The translations under genes and the position numbers were made by a program. Positions 57,467 to 64,000 of a stretch of 64,000 nt of DNA are shown here, in pieces (within the stretch, counting starts at the first letter, position 1; every line of letters begins with the position of its first letter). The notes beneath the pieces were generated by a model. The model searched no databases. It saw nothing but the letters and a program-made list of their open reading frames with translations, and was not told the DNA's origin. Source of the stretch: Bacillus zhangzhouensis (GTDB taxonomy: Bacteria > Bacillota > Bacilli > Bacillales > Bacillaceae); contig CP099514.1 of the NCBI GenBank assembly GCA_025809375.1, positions 1,798,001 to 1,862,000 on the forward strand. Direction: 5' to 3'.

Positions 57467-57481
57467 CTATAATTATTTTAA
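57467..57481 (-). promoter_or_regulatory. PerR box 1 at fur
   Basis: TTAAAATAATTATAG matches TTATAATNATTATAA at 13 of 15 positions and directly abuts the fur -35. Confidence 0.6.
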
Positions 57482-57506
57482 ATTGATAAATAAATTGATT
57501 ATTAAT

Positions 57507-57521
57507 TAATAATCATTATAA
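57507..57521 (-). promoter_or_regulatory. PerR/Fur-type box 2 at fur
   Basis: TAATAATCATTATAA on the plus strand matches the PerR box at 14 of 15 positions. Its centre is 40 bases from box 1, and it overlaps the spoIIM stop codon and a 20-base perfect palindrome at 57496-57515. Confidence 0.5.
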
Positions 57522-58160
57522 AATAACACCTGCCAGCTTTTTCATCAGCATGAACGATATGTACGATTCAAAAAAAGACGAAAGTGCAGCAAGCGCTAAA
57601 ATCATCAGCAGAACAGATGCATACCGGCCAAACCACTGAACGGGTGCTTGACTGATGTTTTTTTTCATGAAGAGCTGTCCAATGAGACGGATGGAAAACG
57701 CAATCGCACATGTGCCAATCACTAAATAGGCTGGAATGAGCAAAATGTTTTGCGGAAGCACCGATACAAACGAAAGGAAAAATCCACTCAGCCCCATTTG
57801 ATTTACGAGAAAACCAACAGTAAATCCAACAACAATTCCTTTTAAAAAGATCATGAGAAAGATGAGCGGCAGACCAACGATGGATATTCCCAGTATCCAC
57901 ATAAGGCCTAAATATTTCATATGATGCAGGAAGCTTTGTAAAAACATTTCTTTTGTTTCTGCTGCTTTTTCATTCGTCAGCTGATTAAAAAATTGATTTA
58001 AATAATAGAATAAATCCTCTTTCTGGCTGAATGTCATGCTATTGACAATGATGGCCCCAAAGATCACACCCATTAAAAAGAGTACAGAGACAAATAAATA
58101 AATCGAGAGATGGTCTTTTACGTGCTGAAGAAGATACTCCTTCCAAGACTTTTTCCGCAT
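57516..58160 (-). CDS. spoIIM: Stage II sporulation protein M
   Basis: Membrane subunit of the SpoIIDMP machine that drives septal thinning and engulfment. The 214-residue protein equals B. subtilis SpoIIM in length; it has a short cytoplasmic N-terminus and about five spans with the SpoIIM signature ([12 protein letters not shown] near 38-49). The start at 58158-58160 has GGGAGG upstream, and five codons of longer frame overlap that site. A sigma-E-like promoter precedes it. Confidence 0.94.
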   Translation of the reverse strand: MRKKSWKEYLLQHVKDHLSIYLFVSVLFLMGVIFGAIIVNSMTFSQKEDLFYYLNQFFNQLTNEKAAETKEMFLQSFLHHMKYLGLMWILGISIVGLPLIFLMIFLKGIVVGFTVGFLVNQMGLSGFFLSFVSVLPQNILLIPAYLVIGTCAIAFSIRLIGQLFMKKNISQAPVQWFGRYASVLLMILALAALSSFFESYISFMLMKKLAGVIL

Positions 58161-58191
58161 GTGTCTTCCTCCCAAATAGTAAGGTTACTAG

Positions 58192-58219
58192 ATTCTATGA
58201 GAGAGATTACGAAACATGA
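58192..58219 (-). promoter_or_regulatory. Sigma-E-type promoter of spoIIM
   Basis: TCATGTT, 13 bases, then CATAGAAT on the minus strand; the -10 differs at one position from CATACANT. Confidence 0.5.
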
Positions 58220-58235
58220 CAGTTTTATCGAAAGA

Positions 58236-58273
58236 AAAAAGAGAAAGCAGCCTGCTCACTGCTTTCTCTTTTT
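58236..58273 (-). terminator. Terminator after the subtilisin gene
   Basis: GAGAAAGCAG / CTGCTTTCTC stem extended by A5/T5, eight-base loop, and TTTTTTC on the minus strand. Confidence 0.85.
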
Positions 58274-58276
58274 CAT

Positions 58277-59407
58277 TTATCGTGCGGCTTTTTGTACGTT
58301 CACAAGCCCGGCACCATAATAAAAAGGTTCTCCAAGTTTTGTCGCCGTTTTTGACAATCTCTCACGCACTTCATCGTTTGTCAGATTCGGATATTTTGAT
58401 AGAATGACAGCCGCAGCGCCCGCTACATGCGGTGATGCCATTGACGTTCCGCTCATGTAGCCATATTCATTATGAGGAATGGTGCTCAGCGTTGAAACGC
58501 CTGGTGCTGAGACTTCCACTTCCTCGCCAACAGATGAATCAAAGGCTCTTTGCCTTTTTTGGTCAACAGAGGCAACAGCCATCACTGAGCTGTATTTAGC
58601 CGGATAGTCAATCGTATTGAGAGAGCCATAACTTCCTTCATTCCCTGCAGAAGCCACAATGAGAATCCCTTTATCATACGCTTGATCTACCGCTTCTTTC
58701 AGCGCCTCAGATTCACTTTGTCCTCCCATACTTATATTGATGACATCCATGTCGTTCTCAATAGCCCATTCAATTCCTTTAATGATCCAGCTATAGTAGC
58801 CGGCACCATTTTCATCTGCCACCTTGACAGCATAGATAGAAGCTTTTGGCGCAACACCAACGACACCTACGTTATTATCTAATGCGGCAATTGTGCCTGC
58901 CACATGGGTTCCATGTTCATGCGGATCAACAAGCGGATCAGACTCTGCCGGAACAAAGCTCACCCCGCCGGCAACATGTAAATCCTCATGTTTCCCGTCG
59001 ATGCCGCTGTCAAGAACTGCTACTTTAACATTCTGTCCAGCGTATCCTTGTTCATGTACCTTTTGTGCTTTGATGCTCTTGATACCGTATGGAACAGTTT
59101 GACCGCTTGTTTTTGCTTTTTGGTCTTCCTCAATGAAGGTCACTTCTTTTGCTTCATTCAGTTTCTTTTTCGATGTCTCATTCAACGACACTTTCATCAT
59201 ATCTATTTGCTCTATGGATTCTTTCACATGCCCGCCAGCTTTTTCTACGAGCTGTTTTTGTGTTTTGTCTTGAACGGAGGAAGAAAAGCCGATCATGTAC
59301 TCTTTTTTTGCTTGCTCCTTTGCAGAAATATCTGACGCGCCAAATATAACCGATGCCACAACTACACTAGCCATACAAAGCCCTGCTCCAAATGACTTGA
59401 CGTTCAC
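58277..59407 (-). CDS. Secreted subtilisin-family serine protease (S8)
   Basis: Extracellular protease precursor of 376 residues: signal peptide (about 1-30, ending ISA), an I9-type propeptide (about 35-105, [11 protein letters not shown]) and a mature domain starting near [12 protein letters not shown]. The catalytic triad is Asp in AVLDSGIDG, His in HGTHVAGT and Ser in [13 protein letters not shown], with oxyanion-hole Asn in ASAGNEG. The start is a GTG (59405-59407) after GGGAG; a GTG three codons earlier almost touches that site. The precursor is AprE-like in length. B. subtilis has no protease gene between spoIIM and yqxK. Confidence 0.93.
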   Translation of the reverse strand: MNVKSFGAGLCMASVVVASVIFGASDISAKEQAKKEYMIGFSSSVQDKTQKQLVEKAGGHVKESIEQIDMMKVSLNETSKKKLNEAKEVTFIEEDQKAKTSGQTVPYGIKSIKAQKVHEQGYAGQNVKVAVLDSGIDGKHEDLHVAGGVSFVPAESDPLVDPHEHGTHVAGTIAALDNNVGVVGVAPKASIYAVKVADENGAGYYSWIIKGIEWAIENDMDVINISMGGQSESEALKEAVDQAYDKGILIVASAGNEGSYGSLNTIDYPAKYSSVMAVASVDQKRQRAFDSSVGEEVEVSAPGVSTLSTIPHNEYGYMSGTSMASPHVAGAAAVILSKYPNLTNDEVRERLSKTATKLGEPFYYGAGLVNVQKAAR

Positions 59408-59536
59408 GATACTCACTCTCCCTTTCGTTTCTTTTTGTCATTTAACTACATTTTTAGACAAAAAGAAACGACCGTTTGTCCTATTTTTAAATTTTTTCCA
59501 TTTATTTGATCTAGTTGTCACAAAAAAGCAAAATAA

Positions 59537-59575
59537 AAATGCTTATGGCCCTTTTGATAGTGATCATAAGCATTT
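59537..59575 (-). terminator. Terminator downstream of the broken GNAT gene
   Basis: Eleven-base-pair stem AAATGCTTATG / CATAAGCATTT and TTTTTATTTTG on the minus strand. The degenerate reading frame runs through it. Confidence 0.75.
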
Positions 59576-59599
59576 CGTCCTTTATCTTTGCTAAAATGT

Positions 59600-60123
59600 G
59601 GCATGTATCCTCTTGACAGTTTTGGATTTCGACTGTGCTGCCTTTGGATATGCTCTCGTTTTTTTCCCATCCCTTTTCTGTTTTCACCATATCATGATGC
59701 GGAATCCCATCTTCATCATAAACATCCTGAGACGGCCTTGAAACCAAATGATTCGTAAAATGACTTCAGGTAGGCTTGCGCCTGTATTTTGACACTTGCT
59801 TCCCCTAGTTCACTAAGCTTTTCTAAAGCCTTGATGAGCAGCATCTTTCCATAGCCTTTTTTCCGGCCGGCCTGCGTCACAAGAACGCGGCCGATGAACG
59901 CCTCTTTGTACATGATCCCTTTTTGAAAAATTCGGCAATAAGCCACAATGGTGCCGTTCTCTTATGCGGTGAGATGAAGGGCTTCTTGATCCCGGTGATC
60001 AATTTCAGGGTAAGGGCATGTTTGTTCTACAACAAACACGTTGACTCTTTCCATGAAAATCAAGTAAAGCTCCTCTTTTGACAATTGCTCAAATGTTTGA
60101 CATGTCCAATTAATGTGACTCAT
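59600..60123 (-). pseudogene. Degenerate GNAT acetyltransferase (ElaA-like)
   Basis: Three fragments of one ElaA-type acetyltransferase. The first starts MSHINWTCQTF at 60121-60123 and includes FMERVNVFVVEQTCPYPEID. It is cut by an in-frame TAA at 59962-59964. The same frame continues ENGTIVAYCRIF and the acetyl-CoA loop RKKGYGKMLLIKALEKL to FGFKAVS. There a one-base shift near 59735 moves to the frame reading QDVYDEDGIPHHDMV, the usual family ending. The right boundary given is approximate, because beyond TEKG the open frame runs on through a terminator. A stop and a frameshift together make a functional product unlikely. Confidence 0.85.
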
Positions 60124-61291
60124 GATTGATATCCACCTTACCGTACACTCCGCCTCCACCAGCGATTAGTCCGACTTCACCCTTTCTTGCTTTGATGATG
60201 TAGCCCGCTGTCTTTTCTTTCAGAACGGCTTTTAGTTCTTGTTCTGTTGCTTGATGTAGAATGTTCATTTCTGTGTGAAACACGGCTTTTAGCTTCTCCA
60301 GCGTTTTGGGTCCAACACCTGGAATAAACTGAAGCGGAAGCTGATGAACATAAGGAGGTCTCGTTCCTTTTTCACTTTCTTGGTCAGCGAGCTCTTTTAA
60401 ACGCTCACTCACCCCTTTTGTCATCCGGGTATGTCCGCATTCGTGGCACTCTTCTTGGTCTGGTGCGTGAGGTCTTACCCCGCATTTCTCGCAGGTCGTA
60501 TGATAATACTTCCCAAGCCGCGGAGCAAGTCCATAATTTCCTGTGACAGCTCTGCCATCTTTTTCTTCAAGGGCCAGCTTGAATTCAGCAAAAGAAGCAT
60601 GATCCATTTTGATTTTTGTATATTCTCGCGCGATTTTCCCTAAAGAATGGGCATCTGAATTCGTTAAAAAGGGATACCGGTTTAACTCACTCAGCTGGGA
60701 CGCCATTGACGTATCACAGCTAAGACCAAGCTCAACAGCATCAATAAGGTCAGGATCAAATACTTCCGATAAAGAAGTGTTGACCCCTTTGCCGTATAGA
60801 CTTTTATGCGGTGTAAAAATATGAGCAGGAATAAACAATCCGCCTAGCTCCTTAACCTTGCGCTGAAGTGTTTTCCCATCAACATAGAGGCGCTGTGAAC
60901 TCAAATGCACATTTTTCATATGAAGCGAAAGCCATGCGGAGAACTCAGACATTTTGTGTAGTGTGGGCATAAATGCCAGTACGTGAATCGGTCCCTTTGA
61001 ATGGTCATCATTAATTTCTAATTCACTGCCTAAAAGCAGCACTGTCTGTCCACATGATAAACCGCCGTCATTTAGTTCAGTGTACTTGCCTTCCTCTACC
61101 CCCTCTATTAATTCTTCTAAGATTTCTGGAGATTGTGCATCAATCACACCAATCATCCCCATCCCTTTACTTTGCGCTGCTTCAATGAGAATTTGGTCAA
61201 TGGTCAGTGACCTTGCACCTGTAATTTTGACAGCTCTGCCTGTTCTTGTTCTGCCAATATGAATATGGATGTCTGCAAAAAATTCCTTCAT
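60110..61291 (-). CDS. yqxK: PHP-domain nuclease YqxK (endonuclease Q-like)
   Basis: A 393-residue protein with an N-terminal PHP metal-dependent phosphoesterase domain (FFADIHIHIGRT about 4-15, MGMIGVIDAQSP, LLLGSELEI, HVLAFMPT, LTNSDAHSLGKI), a four-cysteine zinc-ribbon (CEKCG and CHECGH, about 267-290) and a C-terminal helix-hairpin-helix (IPGVGPKTLEKLKAVF). This matches the endonuclease Q family, which nicks DNA 5' of deaminated bases; I recall bacterial members from the B. pumilus group being studied. It overlaps nudF by four bases. Confidence 0.9.
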   Translation of the reverse strand: MKEFFADIHIHIGRTRTGRAVKITGARSLTIDQILIEAAQSKGMGMIGVIDAQSPEILEELIEGVEEGKYTELNDGGLSCGQTVLLLGSELEINDDHSKGPIHVLAFMPTLHKMSEFSAWLSLHMKNVHLSSQRLYVDGKTLQRKVKELGGLFIPAHIFTPHKSLYGKGVNTSLSEVFDPDLIDAVELGLSCDTSMASQLSELNRYPFLTNSDAHSLGKIAREYTKIKMDHASFAEFKLALEEKDGRAVTGNYGLAPRLGKYYHTTCEKCGVRPHAPDQEECHECGHTRMTKGVSERLKELADQESEKGTRPPYVHQLPLQFIPGVGPKTLEKLKAVFHTEMNILHQATEQELKAVLKEKTAGYIIKARKGEVGLIAGGGGVYGKVDINHESH

Positions 61292-61845
61292 TTTGTTGAC
61301 TCAAGTACCTCTTGCAGTTGTAAGTACTGAATGGCATAGGCTGTTTTTGCATCGTAAATATGCTGCTCTTTAATGAGGTGCAAGGCTTCTTCTAATGAAA
61401 CTTCCATTACTTCGACAAATTCATCTTCATCCAGCTCTCTTTTTTCTTCAAGCGGAACTAGCTGATCTGCTAGATAAATATGAACAATTTCATCTGCAAA
61501 GCCAGGTGATGTATAAAAAGCCGTCAGCTTTTGAAGCTGATGAGTTGTATATCCTGTTTCTTCTTCCAATTCTCTCAGTGCTGTATGTGCCGGCTCTTCT
61601 CCTTTTTCTAGTTTTCCAGCCGGAATTTCAACAATGGCTCTCTCTAGTGCTTTACGGTATTGTTTGACCAAGATGATTTTATTTTCGTCTGTACGTGCAA
61701 TGACGGCTACTGCACCAGGATGTTTAATGATTTCGCGTTTGCCTTGTTTTCCGTTAGGCAATTCTACATCTTCAAGAACCAAATCAATGATTTTTCCGTT
61801 GTATAATTCTTTAGACGCTAATGTTTTTTCTTCAAAGTCCTTCAA
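61288..61845 (-). CDS. nudF: ADP-ribose pyrophosphatase (Nudix)
   Basis: Hydrolyses ADP-ribose to AMP and ribose 5-phosphate, clearing a reactive metabolite. The 185-residue Nudix protein has the motif GX5EX7REUXEEXGU as GKLEKGEEPAHTALRELEEETGY (in two parts GKLEKGEE and RELEEETGY, about residues 76-98). B. subtilis NudF is 185 residues. Its stop overlaps the yqxK ATG (ATGA), forming a two-gene nucleotide/DNA-damage unit with divergent yqkF to the right. Confidence 0.95.
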   Translation of the reverse strand: MKDFEEKTLASKELYNGKIIDLVLEDVELPNGKQGKREIIKHPGAVAVIARTDENKIILVKQYRKALERAIVEIPAGKLEKGEEPAHTALRELEEETGYTTHQLQKLTAFYTSPGFADEIVHIYLADQLVPLEEKRELDEDEFVEVMEVSLEEALHLIKEQHIYDAKTAYAIQYLQLQEVLESTK

Positions 61846-62007
61846 TTTTGTCAGCTCCTCGTTCTACTTTCACTTTTTACTTCATTTATTTTAACATAGA
61901 TGATTTAAGAGAAGCGAAAAGCGAAACGCTTGCTTCAATGCGCCATTTGAAATCACCTGGCTTGAATTCCTGATTTTTTTCACTTAATGTGAAAGGATAG
62001 GAGTGTG

Positions 62008-62937
62008 ATGGAATTGAAAAAAAGACGAATTGGCACCTCAGATCTCTTGGTGAGCGAGGCGGCACTAGGATGCATGTCTCTTGGGACTGAAAAAGGAAAA
62101 GCGCTCTCTTTATTAGATGAGGCCATTGAACTCGGAATTAACTATTTGGATACAGCCGATTTATATGATTTTGGGACAAATGAGGAAATTGTCGGGGAAG
62201 CCATTAAAAACAGACGGCAGGATCTGATTTTGGCGACAAAAGGCGGCAACCGTTTTGAAAAAGGCAAACCAGGCTGGGACTGGGACCCTTCAAAGGCGTA
62301 CATAAAGGAAGCAGTAAAACAAAGCCTCAAGCGGCTTCAAACAGATTATATTGATTTATATCAATTGCACGGAGGCACGATTGATGACCCGATTGATGAC
62401 ACAATTGAGGCTTTTGAAGAATTAGTAGAGGAAGGCGTTATTCGCTATTATGGCATTTCATCTATCCGTCCAAATGTCATTAAAGAATATGCCAAAAAGT
62501 CCAATATCGTAAGCGTGATGATGCAATATAGCTTACTTGACCGCCGCCCAGAAGAATGGTTCTCTCTTCTAGAAGAACAAAGCATTAGTGTCGTCGCAAG
62601 AGGTCCTTTAGCGAAAGGATTATTAACCGAAAAACCACTTTCTCAAGCAAGTGTAGCGATTCAAAAAAAAGGCTATCTTCAATATTCATTTGAAGAGCTT
62701 CAGCAGATCATTCCTTCTTTAAAAAAAGTCGCTTATGACCTATCCCTCACTGAACTGTCCATTCAGTATATACTGAAACATTCTGCGGTCAGTTCCGTTG
62801 TATTTGGCGCGAGCTCGGTGGATCAGTTAAAAGAAAATATAGCAGCAGCAAATGCACGTTCTTTAAGTGACCAAGAAGTCAAAGCATTGACATACTATAC
62901 AAAACCATCTGTGTATGAGGCGCACCGGTTCAAATAA
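62008..62937 (+). CDS. yqkF: Aldo/keto reductase YqkF
   Basis: NADPH-dependent oxidoreductase with an unknown physiological carbonyl substrate. The 309-residue TIM-barrel protein has the AKR tetrad region: Asp and Tyr in NYLDTADLYDFG (about 47-58), Lys in ILATKGG (about 80) and His in YQLHGG (about 118), then the NADP-binding SSVVFGASSVDQLKENI. The ATG at 62008 follows AAGGATAGGAG; an in-frame GTG one codon earlier is too close. B. subtilis YqkF is about 306 residues. Confidence 0.92.
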   Translation: MELKKRRIGTSDLLVSEAALGCMSLGTEKGKALSLLDEAIELGINYLDTADLYDFGTNEEIVGEAIKNRRQDLILATKGGNRFEKGKPGWDWDPSKAYIKEAVKQSLKRLQTDYIDLYQLHGGTIDDPIDDTIEAFEELVEEGVIRYYGISSIRPNVIKEYAKKSNIVSVMMQYSLLDRRPEEWFSLLEEQSISVVARGPLAKGLLTEKPLSQASVAIQKKGYLQYSFEELQQIIPSLKKVAYDLSLTELSIQYILKHSAVSSVVFGASSVDQLKENIAAANARSLSDQEVKALTYYTKPSVYEAHRFK

Positions 62938-62944
62938 GAAAAAA

Positions 62945-62963
62945 AGATCACATGATGTGATCT
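62945..62963 (+). terminator. yqkF terminator palindrome
   Basis: AGATCACATGATGTGATCT, an almost perfect palindrome eight bases after the yqkF stop. It has no T-run of its own; a second hairpin with a strong T-run follows directly. Confidence 0.6.
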
Positions 62964-62965
62964 CT

Positions 62966-63004
62966 CAGATTGAAGAAAAACTCATGTTTTTCTTCAATTT
63001 TTTT
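62966..63004. repeat. Orphan IS1182-type end with conserved hairpin
   Basis: Starts CAGATTGAAGAAAAACTCAT. Over about 40 bases it differs from the inward-read right end of the insertion sequence at 18054-19602 at only four or five positions. Two changes (T to A and A to T) are on opposite sides of the stem and keep pairing (TTGAAG/CTTCAA in place of TTGTAG/CTACAA). It is followed by seven Ts, so it also works as a terminator for yqkF. No transposase or second end is nearby. Confidence 0.75.
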
Positions 63005-63050
63005 ATTTTGCGTATGTATGAATAGTGTTTTTCTCTATTAAAGATGAAAA

Positions 63051-63065
63051 GGGGCTAAAAGCCCC
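63051..63065 (-). terminator. Terminator after the small secreted protein gene
   Basis: GGGGC / GCCCC stem with a five-base loop then TTTTC on the minus strand, eight bases beyond the stop. Confidence 0.65.
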
Positions 63066-63072
63066 CGTACTC

Positions 63073-63357
63073 TTATTTATTTGCACTTTCATAATACGCA
63101 TAATTTCCAGCTTTGCCTTTAAGGTAAAATGTAGTACCAAAACGTTTGAAATGATTCGCAAATACGCCATTACTTGAATGCATACATAATCGATTACCTC
63201 CACCTTTAAAAGGAGTTACAGAACAATCAACAATTGTAGTCACCGAAGTACGTAAATCCGCTTCTGTTGAACCATTTGTAGCAAGAGCTTGTCCAGAAAC
63301 AGGTAAAAGCAATCCTAAAGATAAAGCAACTCCAGCTATTGTTTTTCTCAATTTCAT
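63073..63357 (-). CDS. Small secreted two-cysteine protein of unknown function
   Basis: A 94-residue precursor with a clear signal peptide (about 1-27, LALSLGLLLP-type core, ending QALA) and a mature part of about 67 residues. The mature part has two cysteines (VDCSVTP and RLCMHSS) that could form one disulfide, a GGGNR turn, and a basic, aromatic C-terminus (NHFKRFGTTFYLKGKAGNYAYYESANK in part). GGAGATG stands nine bases before the ATG. It has its own terminator. No family was recognised; a secreted antimicrobial or inhibitor is possible but unproven. Confidence 0.8.
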   Translation of the reverse strand: MKLRKTIAGVALSLGLLLPVSGQALATNGSTEADLRTSVTTIVDCSVTPFKGGGNRLCMHSSNGVFANHFKRFGTTFYLKGKAGNYAYYESANK

Positions 63358-63678
63358 GTGAATCATCTCCATTTCCATATTTTGTAATACATCTTCATTA
63401 TAAGAAGAATGATCCTCTATTAAAAGGGTCTAAAATACTATATTTGTAATAAAAAGGGAATTAATTAAATCGATACTCCCTGTTTTCTTCTATTTTCATC
63501 CTGTATAAATATAGATGATATAATTTAGTTTAAATCCTATTTTGACGAGGCAAAAATGAAGTGTTTAAAAAGTCAGACGTATTTTCTGTCAAAGCATCTA
63601 TGTTTTGAACAAGTTCATTTGATGTTGTTCAATCTCAATGATGATGACATGAAAAAAAGGAGCATCACAGCCCCCTTT
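63358..63678. other. A/T-rich intergenic stretch, no convincing gene
   Basis: Upstream of the small secreted protein gene and downstream of yqkE. It must hold the promoter of the former. On the plus strand a GATATAAT box near 63518 and GAGG at 63547-63550 precede a 49-codon frame (63556-63705) starting MKCLKSQTYF, which runs into the end of yqkE antisense. I do not call it a gene. Confidence 0.4.
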
Positions 63679-63680
63679 TT
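63652..63680 (-). terminator. Terminator after yqkE
   Basis: AAAAAGG..GC / GC..CCTTTTT stem (one mismatch) with a six-base loop and TTTTTTTC on the minus strand. Confidence 0.65.
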
Positions 63681-63903
63681 AGCTTTTATACTTTCTCCAG
63701 TCTAAATGGCTTTCATCTAGCAGCTCTGAAAAGCTTTTGTTTTTTTCTTTTTCTTTCTGCTGCCGAAGGAAGCCTTGTCGTTTTTGTTCTTCTCTTTTTT
63801 CTGTCTCGACAGCAAGGTTCTGTTTCATTTGAAGAAGCTGCTGTTTGACATCATCGTTTATGCCGTCCTTTAATTTCGCTTGATCTTGATTGGACTTTTT
63901 CAT
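63679..63903 (-). CDS. yqkE: Small charged protein YqkE
   Basis: A 74-residue, very polar and probably helical protein (many Lys, Glu, Gln) ending SFSELLDESHLDWRKYKS, equal in length and similar in pattern to B. subtilis YqkE, which also lies beside yqkF. Function is unknown. AAAGGAGAGAGG precedes the ATG. The remaining 97 bases to the window edge hold no complete gene. Confidence 0.85.
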   Translation of the reverse strand: MKKSNQDQAKLKDGINDDVKQQLLQMKQNLAVETEKREEQKRQGFLRQQKEKEKNKSFSELLDESHLDWRKYKS

Positions 63904-64000
63904 TATGCCTCTCTCCTTTTTGACTTAGTGTATCATCCGTTTTATTTTCTGAGCAATAGGCACGCCAATCTACCATCATGTGGTATGATCGTCATAGAAA

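Noticed and set aside
57496-57515. 20-bp perfect palindrome as an integration site or inverted-repeat element
   Set aside because: It is simple A/T-rich sequence better explained by the overlapping PerR/Fur-type box; no duplicated copy or integrase was found.
59511-59600. Tail of the GNAT frame after TEKG as real coding sequence
   Set aside because: The frame runs through a perfect terminator hairpin and shows no family similarity, so it looks like read-on after loss of the natural end.

Overview
The window is low-to-moderate G+C Firmicute chromosome with gene order and protein sequences very close to Bacillus subtilis, best matching the Bacillus pumilus group (B. pumilus, safensis or altitudinis). 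Evidence is the long collinear run seaA-yphA-fni-ypfD-cmk-ypfB-ypfA-ypeB-sleB-prsW-ypdA-gudB-ypbH-ypbG-ypbF-ypbE-ypbD-recQ-ypbB-fer, then ribU-serA-rsiX-sigX-resEDCBA-rluB-spmBA-dacB-ypuI-scpBA-ypuF-rib genes-ppiB-ypuA-lysA-spoVA-sigF-spoIIAB-spoIIAA-dacF-pupG-drm-xerD-yqzK-fur-spoIIM-yqxK-nudF-yqkF-yqkE. No rRNA, tRNA, CRISPR array or prophage was seen. The assignment to the pumilus group is inference.

Layout. 1-17.5 kb is mostly minus strand: isoprenoid isomerase, an S1-like protein, CMP kinase, a PilZ protein, the germination pair ypeB-sleB, the RsiW protease PrsW, bacillithiol-disulfide reductase YpdA, glutamate dehydrogenase GudB, a MecA paralog, and the ypbG-ypbB block with the RecQ-type helicase. 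Ferredoxin follows at 17.8 kb, with an intact IS1182-family element sitting in its terminator. 19.6-31.8 kb holds the riboflavin transporter with its FMN riboswitch, serA, an M23/LysM hydrolase not expected here from B. subtilis, the sigX-rsiX ECF pair, the res operon (redox sensing and cytochrome c maturation) and rluB. 31.9-37.5 kb holds spore maturation (spmAB, dacB), chromosome segregation (scpAB), a tiny YjcZ-type sporulation protein and ypuF. 37.1-39.8 kb is a reduced riboflavin operon: riboswitch-ribE-ribB-ribH-ribT. 41-44 kb has ppiB, ypuA and a decayed IS3-family element. 44-53.4 kb has lysA, the complete spoVA operon, the spoIIA operon and dacF. 53.5-64 kb has purine/deoxyribose salvage (pupG-drm), xerD, fur, spoIIM, an extracellular subtilisin, a broken GNAT gene, a PHP-family DNA repair nuclease, nudF, yqkF, a small secreted cysteine protein and yqkE.

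How it works together. Many loci serve sporulation or germination, and the sequence shows matching sigma-factor promoters: sigma-H with a Spo0A box at spoIIA, sigma-E at dacB and spoIIM, sigma-G at spoVA, sigma-K at the YjcZ gene. Envelope stress is represented by sigma-X autoregulation and a sigma-M promoter at ypuA. Metal and peroxide control is visible as two PerR-type boxes at fur, and carbon control as a cre site at drm.

The most unusual observations are: (1) a rib operon with no ribD, no GTP cyclohydrolase II domain on RibB, and no sipS beside it; (2) two unrelated insertion sequences, each placed inside a transcription terminator, plus an orphan IS1182-type end next to the yqkF terminator whose hairpin has covaried; (3) a ypfA terminator whose 3' arm contains the ypfB ribosome binding site; (4) accessory secreted proteins (a subtilisin, an M23 hydrolase, a 94-residue cysteine protein) at points where B. 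subtilis has other genes or none. No wholly new multi-gene system was recognised.
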